A stretch of DNA of 12,238 bases. Source: BRH-c32 sp041674625. GTDB lineage: Bacteria > Bacteroidota > Ignavibacteria > Ignavibacteriales > Melioribacteraceae. Shown piece after piece: positions 1 through 6,919 of this stretch (position 1 is the first letter of the stretch; each line of letters starts with the position of its first letter). Both the position numbers and the translations under genes were made by a program. Below the pieces are notes generated by a model. It did no database searches, had not been told where the DNA came from, and saw only the letters and a program-made list of their open reading frames with translations. The DNA lies in the NCBI GenBank assembly GCA_041674625.1, contig JBAYVI010000096.1:1-12238 (forward strand). Reading direction: 5' to 3'.

Positions 1-1064
1 ACTGTATCTCTATCAGTTCTAACCGAATAAAATGTTATATCTTTAGAATCTTTTGTTGAAAAATGTTCCATCTGAATTGCACAATAATTTTCATTTCCAT
101 TTATCAAGCTTTCTCGCTCCTCTTTAACTAATGATTTGATAGAGAAAGCATTTTCATAAATATACTGAAGCAGACCGAGCACTGCCGTTTTTTGTCCGTT
201 TGCTCTTCGGTTCATATTCGAGAGTGAATCAATTCCATTAAGTCCTTCGAAAATGAGAGAAAAAGAATTAAGAATTCCGAGACTCTGCCTTCCATCATCA
301 ATATCCACAGTACTGTAACGCATTCTATCGAGCCCGGGAGGTCCGCCGAGTAGATATTCATTCGCCGTAAATCCGGCAGTTCTTATGTAAGTAAAAATAT
401 ATGGAAGGAAATTATTTCTTTGTTCATCTCTGATTTTTTGTGATACATTTATATTAGTAATAATGCCTATCTGTTCGTCAAAATTTTTTCTATAACCTAA
501 TTTTTCCCATTCTTCTGAATATGGATAGTATTCGTGTATATCTAAAGTTACTACAGGGAGGTATTTATTAAAAACTCTATGAAGACCAGTAGTTTCAGGC
601 ATTGTAAGGATTAAGTGATTGCGATTTAAATCAGCTGCTACACTGTTTCTTCTCTTATTTGCTTCGCTTCCTTCGGGATTAACCTGCGGAATAAGGATTA
701 AATCAATTTTATCAAAAAATCTATTGTGTTTCCCGTTTGCAATCTCTTTCAACAAAAGAAGCATACCTTCTTTACCCGATTGCTCATTTCCATGCTGTTG
801 AGCAAATACCATTACTCTAACTTTAGTTTTATCTTCACCGAATTTATCGCTCGAAATGAAAAGTGCCGGAATAATATAACCTGCATTCGTTACAGCAATA
901 GGGCTCATTTCTATATATGAATTTGCTAAAGTCGATTGATTTACAAAATCAAAAAGCTCATCATAAGATGTTAGTTTTGTATAATTATTTTTTTCAATCG
1001 GAGTGATTAATTGAGCATTAACAACGGCAGTCAGAATTAGTAACAAAATAATGATTATCTTCAT
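1..1064 (-). CDS. M14-family zinc carboxypeptidase, exported, C-terminus beyond the left edge (partial)
   Basis: I translated an open frame from the ATG at 1064 to the window edge: 354 complete codons, no stop, so the 3' end is missing. The first 17 residues (K-I-I-I-I-L-L-L core ending in VVNA before Gln18) form a Sec signal peptide. The zinc-carboxypeptidase residues are all present: HGNE supplies His91 and Glu94 (HxxE), His177 in DIHEYYP is the third zinc ligand, Asn147-Arg148 in DLNRN match the carboxylate-binding Asn-Arg pair, and Glu273 in LIFEGLNG is the likely catalytic glutamate. Known family role: removal of C-terminal residues from peptides or related amide hydrolysis; the exact specificity cannot be read. 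It lies 44 bases after the S51 peptidase gene on the same strand, so it is probably the last visible gene of the operon. The ribosome site is weak (GGATCTGAA before ATG). A T9SS tail may lie outside the window. Confidence 0.93.
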   Translation of the reverse strand, partial: MKIIIILLLILTAVVNAQLITPIEKNNYTKLTSYDELFDFVNQSTLANSYIEMSPIAVTNAGYIIPALFISSDKFGEDKTKVRVMVFAQQHGNEQSGKEGMLLLLKEIANGKHNRFFDKIDLILIPQVNPEGSEANKRRNSVAADLNRNHLILTMPETTGLHRVFNKYLPVVTLDIHEYYPYSEEWEKLGYRKNFDEQIGIITNINVSQKIRDEQRNNFLPYIFTYIRTAGFTANEYLLGGPPGLDRMRYSTVDIDDGRQSLGILNSFSLIFEGLNGIDSLSNMNRRANGQKTAVLGLLQYIYENAFSIKSLVKEERESLINGNENYCAIQMEHFSTKDSKDITFYSVRTDRDT

Positions 1065-1108
1065 TTCAGATCCATTTTTTTCAATTGAGCTATATAAAAT
1101 ATAGTGAT

Positions 1109-3124
1109 TTACTTCAGTAACAGCATCTTCCTTGTTTGTGAAATGTTGTCTGTCTTGAGTCGGTAAATATATATCCCTGTCGAAAGGGCAGCACCATAAG
1201 AATTTTTCCCGTTCCATGTAACTTTATATACACCTTTATTCTGAATACCTTCCACTAATACATTTACTAATTGTCCGAGTGTATTATATATCTCAAGTTT
1301 TACATTTCCCTCTTTTGGAAGATTGTATTCTATTGTGGTAGTTGGATTAAAAGGATTAGGATAATTTTGATGTAACTGATATCCATTCGGAATCTCCACC
1401 GAAGACTGAGGTTCTACCAGACTCTCAACATCCATTCTGCGTGTTTCTAAATTAAAAATATATGAAGACCGAGAATAAGAATAACGAAGATTATCAAATG
1501 CTACCGACTGACGTGGAGTCGAACTCCCCATTTTCCATTTTGATGAATCTGTATAACTCGAATTGCGCGAATCTATAATTCCCCAGATAGTTTTCTCTGA
1601 ATTTTTTATCCGACGAGACTCAATACTTATCTCTGCGCCGTCATTAAAAAATAAACCAATACTCTTCCGAGCTTTCATTAATCCAAATGGAATAGATGAT
1701 GACCAGTTCTCCGCATAATCACTATTACTAAAAATATCGGGTTGTATGATTACATCATCATATAAACCAAACCCGGCATAAAGATTCATTCTCCCTCTAT
1801 AAGCCGTAAGTTTATCGCTATCGGTATTTCCTACAAAATTACTTCCTGCCAATTTTCCACTTTTACCAAAAAAATAAAAATCACTCTCCGCATTAATTCT
1901 ATCCTTTAAGTAACGAGAAGCTGTATAATTTGTATCAGTAAGCAAGTGAAGATTTTCGGTATTATCTGCAATAAAAATTAATTTTTCTTTCCCTATAAAT
2001 TTTGCCGATTCAGTTGGATCGTTTAATCCAGTATTAGTTACTTCAAAGTTTTCGCTATTAATTCCTGCAGTAGCTAATTTATTTTTTATAATATCAGCAT
2101 ATTGAGTTGTCTTGCTATCATATACTATAAGTACAGAATTTGCGTTCGTGATTTCTGAAAGTAAATTATCGGCGGCAGTATTTATAGGCTGATTGAATAT
2201 TATAAATTCAGCAAACGGTTCAGAAACAATACTCACAAATGGCTTGCCGCTCTCAGACATTGAAAATATTTTCTTCTCGACAATATTATATTTCCAACCT
2301 TCTACTAATAAATCTGCTTTTAGATTATCAATTACATATCCGTCAGAGGGACGAAGATAATAAGTTAATTCATCTTTCTGAAAAAAAGTAACCGTACCGC
2401 TTCCCATTACTTCTGCAATTAGGTCAGGTGAAATTGCCATTGCCGTACGATCATCAATTCCGACACCAATAATATCCCTGCCAGAGTTATAATGGAAATT
2501 ATAAAGGAAGGCAATAAGTCTGCCGAAGCGTCCTCGCTCAATAAAATGAGTATCGAAAATTACATTTGGAATGAGGTCAAGGAAATCATCTACTAATTTT
2601 ACACCTGAACTAAATGGATTAGTAAGTGCATCTTCTGAATCAATACTGCTATTTTGCGAAGCTGTGAAAACTACATCGCTAAGCACCATAGCCCCTGCAC
2701 TTGTGCCGCCAACCACTCCACCACCTAGAAAGACTGACCGAATCGCCGCTGCTGTAAGTGTTCCGTTCCAAAGATTATTATATATCCATTGATCACCGCC
2801 GCGTATAAAAACAGCTCCTGCAGATTTAATTTCATTTGCCGTACTTTCTAAATTTGCGAACTCCCTTGTGGGTATATAAAAATTGTATGCCTCTTCGGCA
2901 CCAAGTGATTTGAAATAATTTGGGAGCCATGATGAATCAGAAGGAGATTCATCCGATATAATTATGACTTTTTTATTATAGGAATGATTGACAATATATT
3001 TATATGGTTTATCGCTCCAACCCCCTTTATCTTCTGAGCCGCCTCCGACTGCCACGACATAACCTTGTGCCGATATAGTACCGGCATATAAGATAAATAA
3101 TACTATGTATAAAACTTTTTTCAG
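1109..3124 (-). CDS. Cyanophycinase-like S51 serine peptidase with T9SS type A sorting domain; probable CTG start
   Basis: Known family role: S51 enzymes cleave Asp-containing or beta-Asp-Arg peptides; cyanophycinase degrades cyanophycin. From the conventional GTG at 3055 the protein has 648 residues but no signal peptide. The frame stays open upstream, and a CTG at 3124 gives 671 residues starting (L/M)KKVLYIVLLF and ending a signal peptide at TISA before Gln20. AGGA lies eight bases before the CTG, and the CTG overlaps the upstream TGA stop (CTGA), so I prefer it. In 671-residue numbering the S51 motifs are GGDQ (109-112), GTSAGA with nucleophile Ser142, DTHF with His193, and GIDD near 223. 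These resemble cyanophycinase (GGDQ, DQHF, GIDE) more than peptidase E. A second, degenerate S51-like unit spans about 325-500. The last 90 residues, with QNYPNPFNP at about 586 and GIYIYRL near the end, are a T9SS sorting domain. The product is probably extracellular or surface-bound. Family certain, substrate inferred. Confidence 0.9.
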   Translation of the reverse strand: MKKVLYIVLFILYAGTISAQGYVVAVGGGSEDKGGWSDKPYKYIVNHSYNKKVIIISDESPSDSSWLPNYFKSLGAEEAYNFYIPTREFANLESTANEIKSAGAVFIRGGDQWIYNNLWNGTLTAAAIRSVFLGGGVVGGTSAGAMVLSDVVFTASQNSSIDSEDALTNPFSSGVKLVDDFLDLIPNVIFDTHFIERGRFGRLIAFLYNFHYNSGRDIIGVGIDDRTAMAISPDLIAEVMGSGTVTFFQKDELTYYLRPSDGYVIDNLKADLLVEGWKYNIVEKKIFSMSESGKPFVSIVSEPFAEFIIFNQPINTAADNLLSEITNANSVLIVYDSKTTQYADIIKNKLATAGINSENFEVTNTGLNDPTESAKFIGKEKLIFIADNTENLHLLTDTNYTASRYLKDRINAESDFYFFGKSGKLAGSNFVGNTDSDKLTAYRGRMNLYAGFGLYDDVIIQPDIFSNSDYAENWSSSIPFGLMKARKSIGLFFNDGAEISIESRRIKNSEKTIWGIIDSRNSSYTDSSKWKMGSSTPRQSVAFDNLRYSYSRSSYIFNLETRRMDVESLVEPQSSVEIPNGYQLHQNYPNPFNPTTTIEYNLPKEGNVKLEIYNTLGQLVNVLVEGIQNKGVYKVTWNGKNSYGAALSTGIYIYRLKTDNISQTRKMLLLK

Positions 3125-3136
3125 AATACAAATCCT
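3121..3136 (-). promoter_or_regulatory. CTGA stop-start overlap and AGGA site for the S51 peptidase gene
   Basis: On the minus strand AGGA (3136-3133) is followed after eight bases by CTG (3124-3122), whose last two bases begin the TGA stop of the PorV-family gene. The arrangement matches the common ATGA overlap with C in place of A. It would give the S51 protein the signal peptide it otherwise lacks. Confidence 0.65.
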
Positions 3137-4116
3137 ACCGAAATTCTATGAATGCTTGGAAGTATATCATAAATCGAGTAAGCGTAATCAAAACTTACTA
3201 AAGTACTTCCGAGTGGAAGATTAGCTCCTGCACCAAACGCTAATCCTTCATCATCATAATTATGCCTATATCCACCTCTCAAATATAGGCGATCAAAGAA
3301 CGATAGCTCCGTTCCGAAATTAATTCTTTCTTCATTATCGTTTGGATGTACTGCATCTATATCCGCACGCATTTTGAAAAATTCCGAATTATAAATATCC
3401 ATAGCAATTCCTACTTGAAACGATAATGGCAATGGATATGAATCGGTATTTAGGCGCGCAGGTGCAAGACGATTAAGCGGAACAGAATTGTCTTTATCAT
3501 AAATTACGTTTAGATCTTCACCATCGTATTTCATATCAGCACCGAAATTACTCATCTTCATTGCAATAGTAAGATTTTGGAAATCTAAGCGATATTGAGT
3601 GCCGACATCGAAAGCCACACCCGTAGCAGTCTCATTCCATATTCTTTGAGTAACCAATTTAGCAGTTACACCCACAGCGAATCGATCAGTCAAAAAACGA
3701 GCATAAGAAATTCCGATTGCGGCATCGGAAGCATCAAAAAATCTTCCTGTACCATTTGGTTGTTTCTCGGTCGTTATCTCCATCTCATCCATCGAGAATA
3801 ATACAACACTCGCTGCGATAGTACCTACACCATCAATATTAAAAACAGCAGAGGCTGCATTATAATCAAACATATCGAACCAGCGCATATAAGAAAAATG
3901 CACTGCATTCTTTTCGATTTTTGCTATTCCTGCGGGATTCCAAAAAACGGAAGATGCATCATCATTAAGCCCTATTACCGCACCTCCCATAGCCGCTGCT
4001 CTTGCTCCAGTAGGTATTTCGAGGAACTGAGCTCCCGAAGTTCCCAAATTGGGATTCTGTGCCAATACTACCGAACACATCCTTAATAAAAGTAAAAATG
4101 TCGTTATTTTTTTCAT
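3121..4116 (-). CDS. PorV/PorQ-family outer-membrane beta-barrel protein
   Basis: A 331-residue exported protein with a signal peptide cleaved after VVLA (about residue 19). The mature N-terminus carries the family signature: FLEIPTGARAAAMGGA (31-46), then DDASSVFWNPAGIA (52-65). The rest is rich in alternating hydrophobic strands, and the protein ends in Phe (ISVGFVF), as expected for a barrel. In Bacteroidota, PorV binds T9SS cargo after translocation and hands it to the attachment complex. Many Ignavibacteria-type genomes have several paralogues, so this may be a dedicated shuttle for the neighbouring T9SS cargo rather than the housekeeping PorV. That is inference from its position between two exported proteins with T9SS-like tails. 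It starts 20 bases after the previous gene, and its TGA stop overlaps the proposed CTG start of the S51 gene by four bases. Confidence 0.88.
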   Translation of the reverse strand: MKKITTFLLLLRMCSVVLAQNPNLGTSGAQFLEIPTGARAAAMGGAVIGLNDDASSVFWNPAGIAKIEKNAVHFSYMRWFDMFDYNAASAVFNIDGVGTIAASVVLFSMDEMEITTEKQPNGTGRFFDASDAAIGISYARFLTDRFAVGVTAKLVTQRIWNETATGVAFDVGTQYRLDFQNLTIAMKMSNFGADMKYDGEDLNVIYDKDNSVPLNRLAPARLNTDSYPLPLSFQVGIAMDIYNSEFFKMRADIDAVHPNDNEERINFGTELSFFDRLYLRGGYRHNYDDEGLAFGAGANLPLGSTLVSFDYAYSIYDILPSIHRISVGFVF

Positions 4117-4136
4117 TTTTCGTCCAAAACTTTTTA

Positions 4137-6890
4137 CTATTTAATTATTGCAAATCTGCTTTTAAATTCTACTCCATCTGCTTTAACTACATACATATAA
4201 ATTCCGGGGGATATTTCTCTCTCGCCTTCGCTTCTTAAATCCCACGCTTCGGTACCGCTGATCGCACTGTGATGTATTGTTTTTACTAAATCCGCATCAA
4301 TCGTAAATACATATATTGTGCATTCATTAGGCAGATTGATAAATTGAATTTGTCTCAGCGGTTCTCTTCTTAGCTCACCATATTCAGGTTCATATAATGA
4401 AGAAACTATGTATGGGTTCGGTACTACCTTAATATTAACTGCTTCGGCAGTAAGCTTTTCTCTATCAACTGTTGAACCTTTTATTTCAAATTGATATTTA
4501 TCTTTAAGGGTTGGCGGTACCGGTTTTACTGCGGTAAATGAAAATATATTACCCGGTGCCGGAGCATTGTTTACTTCAAAAGTAATTTTTCCCGTAATTC
4601 CATTGAATGTGAATGAATCACCTGTAAATACAGAATCAAATTCTGCAACACTATTTTGAGATGCATCTCTTACTAATATTTTCACAAATCCCCGATTACC
4701 AACTATACCCTTTCCGTTTGTAGAAATTAAATAGCCACCATCAGTAAACGCAGTTTCATCTCCAACAGTAAAAGTCATATTAACGTTATCTAATCCACCA
4801 ACTTTAGAAAGATCTTTAATTAAATCAGGTTTTTTGAATTTGAATACAACTCCATCTGAAGTAGATTGAAGTTTACCTATTTCTAATTGTCGTGGTGATA
4901 CTACTGTATCGGTTCCATTTCTCAAAACATAAGTTCCGAAATGTACCGACATATAATCCCCGTTATTAGGAAGAAAATCGGGATCGCCTTGAGGGTCAAG
5001 ATCGGTTAGTTTTATTGCTAAGCCCGCATTGAGATTATATCTTGCTCCCGATACATAAGTTTTAGGATTCGGTTCAATAAAATCTCCTGTAAGTAAATCG
5101 ATCAATTGAACTCTGTTTCTTGCTATCCATTCAATCCCATATTCGTTCATCGTAGTTTTAGCCGAATCGCGAACTATCAATTCTAATTGTGTCTTATTGT
5201 TTCCTTTATCGTGCCGTTTGATATAAGTGAATCCGGCAGTATATTTATTTCCCGCCAAATCATTATCATCTACCGGCATAACATCAAACTCATAGTTAGA
5301 AACACCGGTTCCAATTTTTTTAACTGGAAGTGAAGTAACTGGTGTATAACCTGCTGCTTTCGATAGTGGTGTTATAGAAACAAGATTCACCGCATCTGTA
5401 TTGTTCCCTTTTGGGCTTTCTAAACTTGCTATTGATGAATCGCCTCTATCATAAGCAGTAACTGAATACCAATATTCAAATCCGTTTGTTACTTTTTTAT
5501 CAGTGAATGAATATTGCAACCCAACATCAAATCCAATTTTATTTTTAAGGTCATAATCAGCAAGTAGTTCCCAATTTACACCCTTATCTTGGCTCTTATA
5601 AATTCGATAGCCTTCAAAATCATATTCACCCGAAAAATTATCTTTTGAAGTTTCCGCTAAATCATCCCAAAAAATAGTTACGCTTCCATCTCCAGCAGTT
5701 CCTGATAATTTTGGTGTAATCGGTGGTTTACTTATTTCAAAATCAAAATCCATAATCTTATAAGCCGAGTTCATCGAAGCCATTGCATCATTATAATTTG
5801 AACCAGCTACAATAGCTGTAACAAATTCTAACTTTTCTCCTGGTTCTAAAGTATATGGTCCTGAGCTTATTATTCCGGCTAAATCTAGACCATCTTCCGG
5901 AATTGTCGCGGGGTCATCAAAATGAAGATTGCTGCTATTACCGAGATGGAAATATTTTGGTCCAAGCGAAGATTCATATAATGATCTTGATGATGCCATT
6001 AAACCAAATTGAATTGTATCTAAATCCCTATCTTCATCATCATTATATAGAAAGTAGTGGAAATCGGTAACCCCTTTTTCTACACCATTTATTGAAGGTG
6101 TTCTCATAATCGAAACTCCGAAATAACCTGTCTTTCCACCAGGCCATTCGTTCGATATTCCATCATCATAAAAATACATATAGCCGGTCGATTTATCGAA
6201 GCCTACTTTATCATCATCATATTCAGGCAAGCCACCACTTATATTACCAACATCTATATCAGCATACATAGCAAAATAAACATTGTCGAGTCGCTTATTG
6301 CTTTTATTCACCATCTCATAATTATAGAATATTATATTCTGTGCGAACTTTACTCCATAAGTAAAACCGGTTTGACGCATTTCAACACCAAGTATCTGGC
6401 GCGAATTAAGACTATCATTAAAAACACAGTAACTATCTTGATCGCTTTTAATAATCGGAGTATTGTTTGCATCTTTTAGATGCCAGCCGGTAGCTTGATT
6501 CCAAGTTTTTTTATTATCACTCATTGCTACTTGAGAAAATTCCGGGTTATGATATCCGCCCACTGCCTCCCATTCCTCATTTCCTGTATGACGACCCTGA
6601 ATTACATTGCCAGGAATACCGACAAATGGAGCAATACGATAGATATAGTTCATTCCGCTATTGATTGGAAATTCGCCTGAAGGTCCTTGTGTAATTCTTC
6701 GCGGATATAACTTTCCTCGATTCTCGAAGAATAGACCGATATTACCAGCATTATGAATCCCGGCAGCTCTATCTTGAATGGCGTCCGATTTTTCTATTTT
6801 CTCCGGTTTATCTTTATCCAAATATCTCTTATCCTGAGCATTCAATACTATACCGGTTATCAAGATTAATATTAGAATTATTTTTTTCAT
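4137..6890 (-). CDS. Large exported protein with fibronectin type III domain and T9SS-like C-terminus, function unknown
   Basis: A 917-residue protein with a signal peptide ending LNA before Gln19. Residues about 45-380 form a beta-rich region with many aromatic and Asp/Asn residues (for example DADIDVG-like and YDDDKVGFD segments near 210-235) that I do not recognise. A fibronectin type III domain covers about 388-490 (SVTIFWDD, FEGYRIYKS, FEYWYSVTAYDRG). The C-terminal 96 residues begin VVPNPY (822) and end GIYMYVVKADGVEFKSRFAIIK; this resembles the T9SS sorting fold, although the usual NPFNP motif is replaced by VPNPY. It follows the TonB-dependent receptor by 29 bases, so a role as a surface substrate-binding partner of that receptor is plausible, in the position that SusD takes in Bacteroides. 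There is no SusD similarity that I can see and no lipobox cysteine. The ribosome site is an AAGGA rather far (about 13 bases) from the ATG. Confidence 0.85.
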   Translation of the reverse strand: MKKIILILILITGIVLNAQDKRYLDKDKPEKIEKSDAIQDRAAGIHNAGNIGLFFENRGKLYPRRITQGPSGEFPINSGMNYIYRIAPFVGIPGNVIQGRHTGNEEWEAVGGYHNPEFSQVAMSDNKKTWNQATGWHLKDANNTPIIKSDQDSYCVFNDSLNSRQILGVEMRQTGFTYGVKFAQNIIFYNYEMVNKSNKRLDNVYFAMYADIDVGNISGGLPEYDDDKVGFDKSTGYMYFYDDGISNEWPGGKTGYFGVSIMRTPSINGVEKGVTDFHYFLYNDDEDRDLDTIQFGLMASSRSLYESSLGPKYFHLGNSSNLHFDDPATIPEDGLDLAGIISSGPYTLEPGEKLEFVTAIVAGSNYNDAMASMNSAYKIMDFDFEISKPPITPKLSGTAGDGSVTIFWDDLAETSKDNFSGEYDFEGYRIYKSQDKGVNWELLADYDLKNKIGFDVGLQYSFTDKKVTNGFEYWYSVTAYDRGDSSIASLESPKGNNTDAVNLVSITPLSKAAGYTPVTSLPVKKIGTGVSNYEFDVMPVDDNDLAGNKYTAGFTYIKRHDKGNNKTQLELIVRDSAKTTMNEYGIEWIARNRVQLIDLLTGDFIEPNPKTYVSGARYNLNAGLAIKLTDLDPQGDPDFLPNNGDYMSVHFGTYVLRNGTDTVVSPRQLEIGKLQSTSDGVVFKFKKPDLIKDLSKVGGLDNVNMTFTVGDETAFTDGGYLISTNGKGIVGNRGFVKILVRDASQNSVAEFDSVFTGDSFTFNGITGKITFEVNNAPAPGNIFSFTAVKPVPPTLKDKYQFEIKGSTVDREKLTAEAVNIKVVPNPYIVSSLYEPEYGELRREPLRQIQFINLPNECTIYVFTIDADLVKTIHHSAISGTEAWDLRSEGEREISPGIYMYVVKADGVEFKSRFAIIK

Positions 6891-6919
6891 CTCTTAAAAA
6901 ATTTCCTTTATTAGTTAAT

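Noticed and set aside
619..920. Two short plus-strand open frames of about 60 codons
   Set aside because: They lie antisense to the M14 carboxypeptidase, whose frame is continuous with all catalytic motifs; the translated peptides show no domain.
1090..1104. Small AT-only hairpin (six-base arms CTATAT/ATATAG around a three-base loop) just after the S51 gene stop
   Set aside because: The stem is almost pure A/T, too weak for an intrinsic terminator, and has no following U-run; in this AT-rich DNA it is likely chance.
1109..3124. Calling the S51 protein peptidase E (alpha-aspartyl dipeptidase)
   Set aside because: It is far longer, is exported, and has GGDQ, DTHF and GIDD motifs closer to cyanophycinase.
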